DNA of 64,000 nt from Lentzea guizhouensis. Lineage in GTDB: Bacteria > Actinomycetota > Actinomycetes > Mycobacteriales > Pseudonocardiaceae. The stretch is taken from NCBI RefSeq assembly GCF_001701025.1, contig NZ_CP016793.1, positions 1,860,001-1,924,000 of the forward strand, read 5' to 3'. Numbering within the stretch: the stretch's first letter is position 1; each line of letters begins with the position of its first letter. A model generated the notes under the pieces. That model saw only the letters and a list, made by a program, of their open reading frames with translations. It was not told the origin of the DNA and did no database searches. The position numbers and the translations under genes were made by a program. Shown here piece after piece: positions 43,749 to 52,415 of the stretch.

Positions 43749-45188
43749 CTAACGCGAAAAATCTTCAGCAAGCTCCACGAGCGTCCGCGCGCCGAAACCG
43801 GTGGCTCCGGCGACGACCTCCTCGTAGACCTTCTCCGACCGGGCCGGGCCCGCGATGTCGAGGTGCGCCCACGGCACGTCGCCGGCGAACTTCTGCAGGA
43901 ACAGCGCCGCGGTGATGCCGCCGGGGCCGGGCGGGCACTGCCGGTAGTCCGCGATCTCGCTGTCGACGGCCTCGACGTGCTCCTCCAGCAGCGGCATCCG
44001 CCACCACTTCTCACCGACCCGCGCGCCCGCGCCGACGACCGACCGCGCCAGGTCCGGCGAGGCCGTGAACACCGCACCCGTGCGCAGGCCGAGCGACACC
44101 TTCATCGCGCCGGTCAGCGTCGCCACGTCCACGACCAGGTCCGGCTTGAGGTTCCGCACGGCGTACGCCATCGCGTCGGCCAGCACCATGCGGCCCTCGG
44201 CGTCGGTGTTCTGCACCTCGGTGGTCGCGCCGCCGTAGTGCCGCACGACGTCGCCGGGCCGGTAGGCCGAGCCGGAGATGTGGTTCTCGGCACACGGCAC
44301 GAGGCCGGTGACCCTGATCGGCAGGCCGCGCCGCGCCACGGCCATCAGCGCGGAGACCACCGCGCCGCCGCCGGCCATGTCGGTGCGCATGAGGTGCATG
44401 CCGTCGGCCGGCTTCACCGAGATGCCGCCGGTGTCGAACGTGATGCCCTTGCCGATGAACACCAGGTGCGGGCCCGCGCCGCCGTCGTAGGTCAGCTCCA
44501 CCAACCGCGGCGGGCGCGCCGATCCGCCGCCGACGGCGAGCACGCCGCCGAAGCCCTGCTGCGCCAGCCACTTCTCGTCGCGCACCACGGCGGACAGGCC
44601 GGGCACCTTCTCCGCGAGCCTGGCGGCCGTCGTGGCGAGCCAGCGCGGGTCCTTCACGTTGGAGGGCGTGTTCGCGAGGTCACGGGCCAGCGAGGTCGCC
44701 GTCGCGAGCGCGTGCGCCTTCAACGCCGCCGAGGTCAGCACCTCTTCGAAGCCCTCGTCGGGCGTCACCAGCCGCAGCGAGCCGACCCGCGGGGGCGCCT
44801 CCTCGCCGGTGACCTTGAACCGGTAGCCGCCGAGCGCGGCGCCGAGCACGAACGCCCGCACCTTCTCGGCGTCGAAGTCGACGGTCAGCAGCACGTCCGC
44901 GGTCTTCGGCGCGTCGTCACCGCTCAACGCGCGCACGAGCGCCGCACCGGCCGTGCGGTAGTCGCTGGACGTCCCGGTGCCGACACCGAGCGTCCAGGCG
45001 TCGGCGGAGCGGTGCCGGACCGTCTCGCCGGCCTTGCCCGTCAGGTCAGCGGTGGCGATGCCCTCGCCACCCGGCCCGAGCGCCGGTCCGGTGCTCGTGA
45101 GCACGACGGCCGGCACGCCGCGCCGCGGCGCTTCTGCCACCTCGACCTCGACGAGCTTGGTTGGCACTGACGGAACCGTCGACCCCAC
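43749..45188 (-). CDS. pepA: leucyl aminopeptidase (M17)
   Basis: This 479-residue enzyme has the M17 metal site motifs GKGITFDTGG (Lys, Asp) and NTDAEGRMVLADA (Asp, Glu, Arg), plus MRTDMAGGGAVV. It is a hexameric cytosolic aminopeptidase that trims N-terminal residues and takes part in glutathione/Cys-Gly turnover. The N-terminal domain is complete. GGGAGAGG lies 9 bases before the GTG. Confidence 0.92.
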   Translation of the reverse strand: MGSTVPSVPTKLVEVEVAEAPRRGVPAVVLTSTGPALGPGGEGIATADLTGKAGETVRHRSADAWTLGVGTGTSSDYRTAGAALVRALSGDDAPKTADVLLTVDFDAEKVRAFVLGAALGGYRFKVTGEEAPPRVGSLRLVTPDEGFEEVLTSAALKAHALATATSLARDLANTPSNVKDPRWLATTAARLAEKVPGLSAVVRDEKWLAQQGFGGVLAVGGGSARPPRLVELTYDGGAGPHLVFIGKGITFDTGGISVKPADGMHLMRTDMAGGGAVVSALMAVARRGLPIRVTGLVPCAENHISGSAYRPGDVVRHYGGATTEVQNTDAEGRMVLADAMAYAVRNLKPDLVVDVATLTGAMKVSLGLRTGAVFTASPDLARSVVGAGARVGEKWWRMPLLEEHVEAVDSEIADYRQCPPGPGGITAALFLQKFAGDVPWAHLDIAGPARSEKVYEEVVAGATGFGARTLVELAEDFSR

Positions 45189-45277
45189 GACTGGACCTCT
45201 CCCTATGCATCAACGACCGCTCATTCTCACCCAGCGCCGCGGCCGCTCGCCTCCGCCCCTGGTTGCAACAAGCGATG

Positions 45278-45304
45278 CCCCGGTCTCCACTGTGGAAACC
45301 GGGG
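45278..45304 (-). terminator. hairpin after the DUF3117 gene
   Basis: CCCCGGT and ACCGGGG arms plus inner TCCA/TGGA form a near-perfect stem 28 bases after the DUF3117 stop; no clear U-tract. It separates this small gene from pepA. Confidence 0.55.
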
Positions 45305-45332
45305 CTTCACGTGTTTCTCGCCGGGATGCCTC

Positions 45333-45500
45333 TCAGCCGGCGGCGGCCTTCAGCGCGTCGCCCAAGGCGCTGGCCTCGTCCGCCGACATCTCGACGACGA
45401 GGCGCCCACCACCCTCGAGCGGCACGCGCATGACGATGCCGCGTCCCTCCTTGGTGACCTCGAGGGGACCGTCGCCGGTCCGGGGCTTCATGGCCGCCAT
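45333..45500 (-). CDS. DUF3117 domain protein (55 aa)
   Basis: A short gene encodes MAAMKPRTGDGPLEVTKEGR followed by GIVMRVPLEGGGRLVVEM and an alanine-rich helix ending DALKAAAG. DUF3117 proteins of 55-57 residues are among the most conserved small proteins of actinobacteria; their role is unknown. The ATG at 45500 is preceded by GGGAGCACGCG. Length and sequence are complete. Confidence 0.88.
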   Translation of the reverse strand: MAAMKPRTGDGPLEVTKEGRGIVMRVPLEGGGRLVVEMSADEASALGDALKAAAG

Positions 45501-45709
45501 CGCGTGCTCCCTCCGTCAACATCTTCCCCGTCCGGCCAGGCCGGATCTGCTCCATTCTCCCCTATCGCGACTTCAGCGCGAAACCGAACCGATCTTTTGG
45601 CGGGTTCGGGTGACTTTTGTCGATCTTCACTTGTCCCTGGTCAGTGGGTAATTTCACGACCGCGCAACACTTTCGGCACGGTCCGGCGCGGCGTGACAGA
45701 CTGGGCAGG

Positions 45710-46507
45710 GTGCGAGCCCGTTCCGCGCTCTTCGACGTCTACGGCGGCCACCTGCGCGATCGCGGGGGCGCCGCCACCATCGCCGCCCTCGTCCGGTTGC
45801 TGGAACCGCTGGGGTTCGCCGCGCCCGCCGTCCGCACGGCCGTGTCGCGCACGGTCCGGCAGGGCTGGCTGCACCCCGTGCGGCTGCCTGACGGGCCCGG
45901 ATACGCGATGACACCTCGCGGGGAACGGCGCCTCGACGAGGCCGCTGCCCGCATCTACCGCACTCGGCCGTCCACCTGGGACGGTCGCTGGCACGTGGTG
46001 GTCCTGGAGGAGATGCCGGGCCGCGACTCGCGCGACCACCTGGCCTCGGAGCTGCAGCTGCTCGGCTACGGCGCGCTGGGTCCAGTGACGTGGATCGCAC
46101 CCCGGCCCTCGCCGGAGCTGACCGACGTGCTGGCCGCCGAGGAGATCTCCGCACGAACTTTTCACGGTTCACACGACGGTGAGGACGCCGAGCTCGCCGC
46201 GAAGGCCTGGGACCTGGCCGAGCTGGGCCGCGACTACGCCGCGTTCGTGGCGCACTGGCAGCCGATCGTGTCCGTTGTGGACGAATCGGACGACGCGGCC
46301 GCCTTCGCCGCCTCCCAGCAGCTGCTGCACGCGTGGCGGAAGTTCCTGTTCCGCGATCCCGGTCTTCCTGCTGAACTGTTGCCGGAGGACTGGCCGGGCC
46401 AGGCGGCAGCGTCGTTCTTCGACGAACAGACGCTGCGGCTGGCACCGGGCACGAGCCGCTTCGTCGACGAGTGCCTGCGGCCGGTCCGCAACGTTTCCAC
46501 TGCTTGA
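45710..46507 (+). CDS. paaX: PaaX-family transcriptional regulator
   Basis: This 265-residue protein has an N-terminal winged helix (ARSALFDVYGGHLRDRGG, then AVRTAVSRTVRQGWLHP) and the PaaX C-terminal domain with RWHVVVLEEMPGRDSR and AFVAHWQPI. PaaX represses phenylacetate catabolic genes and binds phenylacetyl-CoA. It lies immediately before paaG, as the family context predicts. The GTG at 45710 is 7 bases after CAGACT. Confidence 0.85.
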   Translation: MRARSALFDVYGGHLRDRGGAATIAALVRLLEPLGFAAPAVRTAVSRTVRQGWLHPVRLPDGPGYAMTPRGERRLDEAAARIYRTRPSTWDGRWHVVVLEEMPGRDSRDHLASELQLLGYGALGPVTWIAPRPSPELTDVLAAEEISARTFHGSHDGEDAELAAKAWDLAELGRDYAAFVAHWQPIVSVVDESDDAAAFAASQQLLHAWRKFLFRDPGLPAELLPEDWPGQAAASFFDEQTLRLAPGTSRFVDECLRPVRNVSTA

Positions 46508-46518
46508 TGGAGGTCCGA

Positions 46519-47304
46519 GTGTCCGAGCTCCTCGTCGACGACGCTGGTGGAGTGCGCACGTTCACGTTCAACCGGCCGGAGTCGTTCAACGCCTTCACCG
46601 TGGGGTTGAAGGTGGCGTTCCTGGAGGCGTTGAAGGAGACGGCGGCCGATCCTTCCGTGCGCGCGGTGGTGATCACGGGCGCCGGCCGGGCGTTCTGCGC
46701 GGGCCAGGACCTCAAGGAGCACATCGGGTTGCTGCAGGCCGGTGATCCCGCGCCGCTGAACACGGTGGAGCTGCACTACAACCCGATCGTGCGCGAGCTG
46801 ATCGGCATGCCGAAGCCGGTGATCGCCGCGGTCAACGGCAGCGCGGCGGGCGCGGGCGCGTCGTTCGCCTACGCGGCGGACCTGCGGATCGCGGGCGAGT
46901 CGGCGAAGTTCCTGATGGCGTTCGCGAACGTCGGCCTGACCGCGGACTCGGGTGCGTCGTGGACGTTGCCGCGGCTGATCGGGCACGGCCGCGCGATGGA
47001 GATGATGCTGCTGGCCCAGCCGGTCGGCGCCGAGGAGGCGCTGCGGATCGGCATGGTCAACCAGGTCGTGCCGGACGCCGACCTGCTGCCCACCGCGCAC
47101 GCGCTCGCCGCCCGGCTGGCCGCCGGTCCGACGACGGCCTACGCGAAGATCAAGGAAGCGCTCGCGTCGGCTGCCGACGGGACGCTGGAGGACGCGCTGG
47201 AGGCCGAACGGCGCACGCAGGCCGACTGCGGCGCGACCGAGGACCACCGCGAGGCCGTGGACGCGTTCGTGACCAAGCGCGCCCCGAAGTTCACCGGCCG
47301 CTGA
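46519..47304 (+). CDS. paaG: enoyl-CoA hydratase/isomerase (PaaG-like)
   Basis: This 261-residue crotonase has AGRAFCAGQDLKEHIGLL (oxyanion hole) near residue 58 and NGSAAGAGASFAYAADLRIAG near residue 100 (second oxyanion residue and active site). PaaG isomerises ring-1,2-epoxyphenylacetyl-CoA; the assignment follows from the AGQDL motif and from paaX upstream. GGAGG is 5 bases before the GTG at 46519; an ATG at 46507 overlapping the paaX stop is the alternative. The other paa genes are absent. Confidence 0.8.
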   Translation: MSELLVDDAGGVRTFTFNRPESFNAFTVGLKVAFLEALKETAADPSVRAVVITGAGRAFCAGQDLKEHIGLLQAGDPAPLNTVELHYNPIVRELIGMPKPVIAAVNGSAAGAGASFAYAADLRIAGESAKFLMAFANVGLTADSGASWTLPRLIGHGRAMEMMLLAQPVGAEEALRIGMVNQVVPDADLLPTAHALAARLAAGPTTAYAKIKEALASAADGTLEDALEAERRTQADCGATEDHREAVDAFVTKRAPKFTGR

Positions 47305-47335
47305 CCCCGTCCTGGCCGCCCCGTCTGCTGTTGGC

Positions 47336-47382
47336 GCGTCTGCAAGTACCGCCAACCTGGTGGTTGGGGTACTTGCAGACGC
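47336..47382. terminator. long perfect-stem hairpin between convergent genes
   Basis: GCGTCTGCAAGTACC and CCAACC pair with GGTTGG and GTACTTGCAGACGC around a TGGT loop, with one bulged base, giving a stem of about 21 bp. It lies between paaG and tag and can terminate both transcripts. Confidence 0.75.
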
Positions 47383-47384
47383 CT

Positions 47385-47933
47385 TCAAGACGAGGCGCGG
47401 AAGCAGGTGGCGATGTGGTCGTCGACCATGCCGGTCGCCTGCATGAGCGCGTAGCACGTGGTGGGGCCGAGGAACTTGAACCCGCGGCGCTTGAGCTCCT
47501 TGGCCATCGCCTTGGACTCGTCCGTGATCGCGGGCACGTCGCCGATCGTCGCCGGGCGGACGTGGTGCTCCGGCGCGAACGACCACAGCAGCGCGTCGAG
47601 GTCGACGTCCTGCTCGGTGATCACGCGGGCGTTGTGGATGGCCGCGTCGATCTTGAGCCGGTTGCGGACGATGCCCGCGTCGGCCATCAGCCGTTCGACG
47701 TCGGCCGGTCCGAACCCGGCGACCAGCAACGGGTCGAAGTCGGCGAACGCGGCGCGGAACGCCGGCCGTTTGCGCAGGATCGTGATCCACGACAGCCCGG
47801 ACTGGAACGCCTCCAGCGACATGCGTTCGAAGAGCGCGCTCGTGCCGTGCAGCTCCACGCCCCACTCAGTGTCGTGGTAGGCGACGTAGTCCGGTGTGGA
47901 GTTGCCCCACGGGCAGCGCTCACGCTCGCTCAT
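47385..47933 (-). CDS. tag: DNA-3-methyladenine glycosylase I
   Basis: This 182-residue protein begins SERERCPWGNSTPDYVAYHD, with the zinc-binding Cys7 and His19 region, the catalytic MSLEAFQSGLSWITILRKR block and the C-terminal FLGPTTCYALMQATGMVDDH with further zinc ligands. It removes 3-methyladenine from DNA. The orthologue Rv1210 (tagA) occupies the same position. It overlaps the DivIVA-like gene by 14 bases. Confidence 0.94.
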   Translation of the reverse strand: MSERERCPWGNSTPDYVAYHDTEWGVELHGTSALFERMSLEAFQSGLSWITILRKRPAFRAAFADFDPLLVAGFGPADVERLMADAGIVRNRLKIDAAIHNARVITEQDVDLDALLWSFAPEHHVRPATIGDVPAITDESKAMAKELKRRGFKFLGPTTCYALMQATGMVDDHIATCFRASS

Positions 47934-48216
47934 GGCTTTCCAGCTCCTGCACGCGCGCCTTGAGCGTCTCGATCTCGGTGCCGAGCCGCTGCAGCGCCCA
48001 GTCGACCTCGCTCATCTTGTAGCCGCGGAACACCTGCTGGAACTTCAGCCCGCGGACGTCCTCCGCGGTGATGTCGTCCGCCGGCAACCGCGTCGGCGAG
48101 GCACCGGGCGGCAACGGGGCGAGCTCCTCGCCGCGGCCGAACACCAACGCCGCGAGCAGGAACACCACTGCCGCGACGGCCACCATCACGATCAGGTAGA
48201 TCAGGGCGTTGGTCAC
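47920..48216 (-). CDS. DivIVA-domain membrane protein (Rv1209-like)
   Basis: This 98-residue protein has an N-terminal membrane helix (ALIYLIVMVAVAAVVFLLAA) and then a DivIVA-like segment (LPADDITAEDVRGLKFQQV, FRGYKMSEVDWALQRLGTEI) ending in a short coiled coil. The same small protein precedes tagA in mycobacteria. DivIVA domains bind curved membranes at poles and septa. Confidence 0.85.
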   Translation of the reverse strand: MTNALIYLIVMVAVAAVVFLLAALVFGRGEELAPLPPGASPTRLPADDITAEDVRGLKFQQVFRGYKMSEVDWALQRLGTEIETLKARVQELESHERA

Positions 48217-48878
48217 GCGACGATCGTGGCACAGCTCAGACAGCGACGAGCGAGCAGACCGAGCCGGACGATCACCGCCCACGTGATCAGGCTGGCGACG
48301 CTCATCGGCAACGACTGCAGCAACCTGCCGACGTCGAGGTGCGCGGTGGCCGCGATGATGGCGAGGTTGCCCAGCAGCACCATGGCGACGGCCCCGATCG
48401 CGACGCCGGCGGAGGCCTTGGCCAGCAGCTTCGTGTCGTACCCGCGGGCGAGCACGCGGCCCAGGACGAGAGCCGCGAGTGCGATGCCGGACGCGATGCC
48501 GCTCGCCAGGTCGTTGGCCTTGGCGATGAAGAGGTACCACTGCGGCGGCATCGCGCCGAAGTCCTGCCACGGCCCGATGAGCAGCATCCGCCCGTACTCC
48601 CACGCCATGTGCATGAGCGGGAGCACGATCGCCACCCAGATGAGCGTCCTCGTGCCGTAGGCGACGGCGAGCTCGGCCTGGTACTCGTTCGCGATCTCCC
48701 TGACCGGCCCGAACTCCTGGACGGCCCTCCGCTGCGCTTCGTGCTCGTCGAGCCCGCGGTCGAGGTAGGCGTCGGTGGCGTCGGTGAGACTGTCCTTGGT
48801 CTCGGTGAGGAGGTCGCGGACCTGCTTCCGCGAGCCCTGCAACCGCGACCCGAGATCGGTCACGTACCGCTCGATCAC
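48213..48878 (-). CDS. permease-prefix-domain membrane protein
   Basis: This 221-residue protein has a helical cytoplasmic start (VIERYVTDLGSRLQGSRKQV, then a DLLTETKDSLTDATDAYLDRG segment typical of permease prefix domain 1), followed by four membrane helices. It overlaps the PadR gene by GTGA. PadR plus permease-prefix pairs are common in actinobacteria; the pair is thought to control or sense a membrane system, but no substrate is known. Confidence 0.75.
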   Translation of the reverse strand: MIERYVTDLGSRLQGSRKQVRDLLTETKDSLTDATDAYLDRGLDEHEAQRRAVQEFGPVREIANEYQAELAVAYGTRTLIWVAIVLPLMHMAWEYGRMLLIGPWQDFGAMPPQWYLFIAKANDLASGIASGIALAALVLGRVLARGYDTKLLAKASAGVAIGAVAMVLLGNLAIIAATAHLDVGRLLQSLPMSVASLITWAVIVRLGLLARRCLSCATIVA

Positions 48879-49213
48879 ATCTGCGCCCACTTGCCACCAC
48901 CCCCCAGCACGCCGTCGATGACCGTCGTGAACTCGCGCCACGCGCTGCGCTCGGCGTTCAGCGCCCGCTGGCCCGCCGACGTGAGCTTGTAGGTGCGGCG
49001 TTTGCGGCCGCCGACCGTGCTCCAGTCGCTCGTGACGTGGCCCGCGCGCTCCAGCCTGCGCAGCGCGGGGTAGACCGTGCCGGTGGGCAGGTCCAGCGCA
49101 CCGCCGCTGAGCTGCTGCAACGCCTCGATGATCGCGTAGCCGTGCAGTTGCCGACCGTCGAGCGTCGCGAGCAGCAACGCGTCCAGGTGGCCACGCAGCG
49201 CATCGGGCTTCAT
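48875..49213 (-). CDS. PadR-family transcriptional regulator
   Basis: This 112-residue winged-helix protein begins MKPDALRGHLDALLLATL and carries HGYAIIEALQQLSGG, LPTGTVYPALRRLERAGHVTS and a wing VGGRKRRTYKLT, the standard PadR signature. Its ATG is 8 bases after TAGAGT, and a near-perfect palindrome covers the start and the -10. It is probably autoregulated and cotranscribed with the permease-prefix gene. Confidence 0.9.
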   Translation of the reverse strand: MKPDALRGHLDALLLATLDGRQLHGYAIIEALQQLSGGALDLPTGTVYPALRRLERAGHVTSDWSTVGGRKRRTYKLTSAGQRALNAERSAWREFTTVIDGVLGGGGKWAQM

Positions 49214-49233
49214 GAGTAGTGACTCTACTGATG
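49211..49233. promoter_or_regulatory. PadR operator-like palindrome over its own promoter
   Basis: CATGAGTAG and CTACTGATG (8 of 9 bases complementary) flank TGACT. The element covers the PadR start codon and its -10 TAGAGT (49227-49222), the position expected of an autorepressor site. Confidence 0.6.
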
Positions 49234-49239
49234 CGGATG

Positions 49240-49280
49240 CTCAGGGGAGCCCTGAGATCTCCCTGATATCGACGGAGATC
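49240..49280. promoter_or_regulatory. two abutting palindromes between PadR and cydA
   Basis: CTCAGGG-GAG-CCCTGAG (49240-49256) and GATCTCC-N11-GGAGATC (49256-49280) are both perfect, with 7-base arms. They sit between the PadR operator and the cydA operator. Confidence 0.5.
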
Positions 49281-49288
49281 CGGCTTGC

Positions 49289-49311
49289 TGTAGCCAGGCT
49301 ACATATAGCGT
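49289..49311 (+). promoter_or_regulatory. cydA operator and -10
   Basis: A perfect TGTAGCC-A-GGCTACA palindrome (49289-49303) is followed 2 bases later by the -10 TAGCGT (49306-49311), 8 bases before the ATG. It is likely the control site of the cyd operon. Confidence 0.6.
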
Positions 49312-49319
49312 CCCAACTC

Positions 49320-50480
49320 ATGAGCGCAGCAGACCTCGCCCGCCTCCAGTTCGCCCTGACGACGTCGTTCCACTTCCTGTTCGTGCTGCTCACGCTCGGC
49401 CTGGTGACCCTGCTGGTGGTCATGCAGCTCCGCTGGACGATCACGAGGAACCCGGTGCACGAGCGGATGACGCGCTTCTGGGGGCGCATCTACGTCATCA
49501 ACTACGCGCTGGGGATCGTCACCGGCATCGTCATGGAGTTCCAGTTCGGGCTGAACTGGTCGGGGCTCGCGACCTACGCCGGCGACGTGTTCGGGGCGCC
49601 GCTCGCCATCGAGACGCTGGTCGCGTTCTTCCTGGAGTCGACGTTCCTGGGGCTGTGGATCTTCGGGTACGGCCGGCTCAACCGGTGGGTGCACCTGAGC
49701 CTGCTGGTGCTGACGGCGCTCACGGCGTTCGCGTCGGCGTTCTGGATCATGGCGGCGAACGCGTTCCTGCAGAACCCCGTCGGCTACCGGGTCGAGGGTG
49801 ACGTGTTGCGGCTGGACGACTTCTCGGCGTTGCTGAGCAACCCGACGTTCACGAGCGCGCTGATGCACGTCATCTTCGCGTCGATCACCGTCGGCGGGGT
49901 GTTCGTGACCGGGGTGTCGGCCTACCACTTCATCAAGCGCACGCAGGAAACCGACTTCTTCCGGCGGTCGCTCAGGCTGGGTGTCGTCACGACAGCGCTG
50001 GCCACGCCGTCGCTCATCGGGGCCGGGTTCGCGCAGTTCCCGGTGATCGCGAAGTACCAGCCGGGCAAGAGCGACGCGGCGCAGTGGATCGGGGCGCCGC
50101 TCGGGTTCATGATCATAATTGGGATGACGCTGACGATGGTCAGCTGGCTGACAGTGCCGCTGCTGATCAAGGATGCCGTGATCAAGCTCCGGTTTCCGTT
50201 GTACCTCATGGTGATCGGCATTCCACTGCCGTTCGCGGCCGCGATCTTCGGCTGGGTCTTCCGCGAGGTCGGCAGGCAGCCGTGGCTGATCTACGGGCTG
50301 CTCAGGACCGAGGACGCGGTGTCGCATGTGGACGCGAGCCAGATCTTGTTGTCGCTCATCGTGTTCACGTCGTTGTTCGCACTGCTGGCTGTCGCCGACT
50401 GGGCGTTGATCGCACGCGCGGTCCGCCGTGGCCCGGACACGACGCCGGCTCCGGTTTCGCCGTTGGTGGTGACGCTCTGA
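49320..50480 (+). CDS. cydA: cytochrome bd oxidase subunit I, short form
   Basis: This 386-residue membrane protein has ALTTSFHFLFVLLTLG (His of the high-spin heme), MHVIFASITVGGVFV (a second heme His), GFMIIIGM (a Met-type heme ligand region) and GRQPWLIYGLLRT near the C-terminus. CydA is normally about 480-520 residues: the periplasmic Q-loop after YQPGKSDAAQ is almost absent. The KxAAxE-type quinol motif reads KSDAAQ. It overlaps cydB by one base. This is probably a genuine but minimal bd-type oxidase. Confidence 0.85.
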   Translation: MSAADLARLQFALTTSFHFLFVLLTLGLVTLLVVMQLRWTITRNPVHERMTRFWGRIYVINYALGIVTGIVMEFQFGLNWSGLATYAGDVFGAPLAIETLVAFFLESTFLGLWIFGYGRLNRWVHLSLLVLTALTAFASAFWIMAANAFLQNPVGYRVEGDVLRLDDFSALLSNPTFTSALMHVIFASITVGGVFVTGVSAYHFIKRTQETDFFRRSLRLGVVTTALATPSLIGAGFAQFPVIAKYQPGKSDAAQWIGAPLGFMIIIGMTLTMVSWLTVPLLIKDAVIKLRFPLYLMVIGIPLPFAAAIFGWVFREVGRQPWLIYGLLRTEDAVSHVDASQILLSLIVFTSLFALLAVADWALIARAVRRGPDTTPAPVSPLVVTL

Positions 50481-51100
50481 TGGAAATGCTCTGGCTGACG
50501 ATTCTCGGTGTGCTGACGGTGGGTTACTTCGCGTTGGCCGGGTTCGACTACGGCACGGGACTCCTGCTTCCGTTCAGCGACAGGACCAAGGCGTTGCGGC
50601 GCATGACGCCGTTCTTCCTCGGCAACGAGGTGTGGCTGGTGGCGGCGATCGGGGTGCTGTTCGCGGCGTTCCCCCGACTCGAAGGCGAGCTGTTGTCCGG
50701 AGCGCACAGCGTCTTCACGCTCACGCTCGCCGGGCTCGTCCTCTTCATGGCCGCGGTGCAGCTGCGGTTGTGGTGGTGGCTGGTGTTCACCGGCGCGCTC
50801 ATGGTGTCCACCGGCTGGGGGCTGTTCCTGGTGCACCTGCTCGACGCGCCGGTGCCGGTCGCCCTGGTCATGCCCGCGCTGTTCGCGGTGCACGGATGGG
50901 TTTTCCAGCACCGGAAGAAGCTCCTCCCGGTGACCGGAGTGCTCGTCGCGCTGCCGATCCCGCTCGCCTTCAGCCGGATCGACACGACCGGGCTGATGGC
51001 GCACGCCGACACGCTCGGCCTGCTCGCGTGGGTCGCGGTCCCGGTCATCCCGTTGGTGGTGTTGGTGCAGTGGTCGATCGTCGCCATCTCCTCGCGCTGA
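50480..51100 (+). CDS. cydB: cytochrome bd oxidase subunit II, short form
   Basis: This 206-residue protein starts with the conserved YFALAGFDYGTGLLLPF and has FLGNEVWLVAAIGVLFAAFP, where most CydB proteins have WDGNEVWL. About six or seven membrane helices are present instead of eight, and the length is about 130 residues below the usual size. The loss of the conserved Trp-Asp before GNEVWL may alter the proton pathway. It is translationally coupled to cydA. Confidence 0.8.
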   Translation: MEMLWLTILGVLTVGYFALAGFDYGTGLLLPFSDRTKALRRMTPFFLGNEVWLVAAIGVLFAAFPRLEGELLSGAHSVFTLTLAGLVLFMAAVQLRLWWWLVFTGALMVSTGWGLFLVHLLDAPVPVALVMPALFAVHGWVFQHRKKLLPVTGVLVALPIPLAFSRIDTTGLMAHADTLGLLAWVAVPVIPLVVLVQWSIVAISSR

Positions 51101-52395
51101 TCCCGGTCCCGTTCCTGGTGCTGGCGCAGGCCGAGCTGCTCGCCGCGGTGCTGAGCGGTGGTACCGGGTACGTGCTGCTGTGCCTGACGATCGCGGCGCG
51201 GGTGCTCGTCTGGTGGGGGCACCGGGAGCTCGCTCACCGCGCTGCCGAACGGACCCGCACCAGACTGCGCGAAGCGTTCCTGCGCACCCCCGGGACCAGG
51301 GCCGGTGAGGTCGCGACGCTGGTCACGCGGGGCGTGCACGACGTCACGCCGTACGTGACCGGGTACCTGCCGCAGCAGGTCCTCGCGGTCGCGGTCCCGA
51401 TCGCGGTGGTCATCAGGCTGGCGTTCGCGGACCTCACGGCCGCGCTGACGATCCTCGTCACGCTGCCGCTGGTCCCGGTCTTCGGGGCACTGGTCGGGGC
51501 GCACACCCGCGAGCGGACCGCACGGCAGTGGGACGCGCTGGCGACGCTCGGCGGGCACTTCCTCGACGTGGTCAAGGGAATCGGCACGCTGCGGGCGTTC
51601 GGACGGGCCGAGGCGCAGTCCGCGACGGTCCGCAAGCTCGCCTCGCAGCACATGACCGAGACGATGTCGGCGCTCCGAGTCGCGTTCCTGTCCGCGTTCG
51701 TGCTGGAGCTGGTGGCCACGATGTCGGTGGCGCTGGTCGCCGTGCCGGTCGGGCTGCGGCTGCTCGACGGAGGCGTGCCGCTGCACACCGCGTTGCTCGT
51801 GCTCTTCCTGGCACCAGAAGCTTTCTTGCCGTTGAGAGCAGCCGGTGCGCAGTACCACGCGAGCGCGCAGGGCCGCGAGGTGCTGAGCAAGGTCCCGGCG
51901 CACACCGCACACGACGGCGTGGCACCGCCCGACCTCGGCACGGCCGAGATCGTGTTCGACCACGTCAGCGTCCGCAGCCTCAAGGACTTCTCGCTGCGGA
52001 TCGAACCGGGCGAACGGGTCGCGCTGGTCGGCCCGAGCGGCGCCGGCAAGAGCACGGTCCTGGGCCTGCTGCTGGGGTTCGTCACGCCCGACAGCGGCCG
52101 GGTGCTCGTCGGCGGCGTGGACCTCGCGGAGATCGACCGCCGGAAGTGGCTCGACGCGCTGTCCTGGGTGCCCCAACGCCCCACGCTCGTCCCGCCGAAC
52201 CTCTCGTCCGGCGAACGGCAACGCGTCGCGCTCGCCACCGCGCTCAACCGGCGGCAAGCCGGACTGTTCCTGCTCGACGAACCCACCGCACACCTCGACG
52301 CGGAGACGGAGGCACTTGTGCTGGAAGCGGCCAGGGAGTTCACGAAGGGGCGCACCGCCGTGATCGTGGCGCACCGTCCGGCGCTGCTCGAATAG
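51070..52395 (+). CDS. cydD: ABC exporter subunit CydD, short form
   Basis: This 441-residue membrane-ATPase fusion has helices from residue 10, an ATPase domain with Walker A GPSGAGKST, Q-loop VPQRP and signature LSSGERQRV, then Walker B LFLLDEPTAHLD. Usual CydD proteins are about 530-570 residues; here roughly 45 residues of the helical region between the Q-loop and the signature are missing. CydDC exports cysteine/glutathione for bd oxidase assembly. A TAG at 52393 interrupts the end; the frame continues VDRVVAV to a TGA at 52417-52419. Confidence 0.8.
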   Translation: MVDRRHLLALIPVPFLVLAQAELLAAVLSGGTGYVLLCLTIAARVLVWWGHRELAHRAAERTRTRLREAFLRTPGTRAGEVATLVTRGVHDVTPYVTGYLPQQVLAVAVPIAVVIRLAFADLTAALTILVTLPLVPVFGALVGAHTRERTARQWDALATLGGHFLDVVKGIGTLRAFGRAEAQSATVRKLASQHMTETMSALRVAFLSAFVLELVATMSVALVAVPVGLRLLDGGVPLHTALLVLFLAPEAFLPLRAAGAQYHASAQGREVLSKVPAHTAHDGVAPPDLGTAEIVFDHVSVRSLKDFSLRIEPGERVALVGPSGAGKSTVLGLLLGFVTPDSGRVLVGGVDLAEIDRRKWLDALSWVPQRPTLVPPNLSSGERQRVALATALNRRQAGLFLLDEPTAHLDAETEALVLEAAREFTKGRTAVIVAHRPALLE

Positions 52396-52415
52396 GTCGA
52401 CCGGGTGGTGGCGGT

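Noticed and set aside
52393..52395. Readthrough or pyrrolysine at the cydD TAG
   Set aside because: No insertion element or pyl genes are visible; a simple nonsense mutation near the end is more likely.
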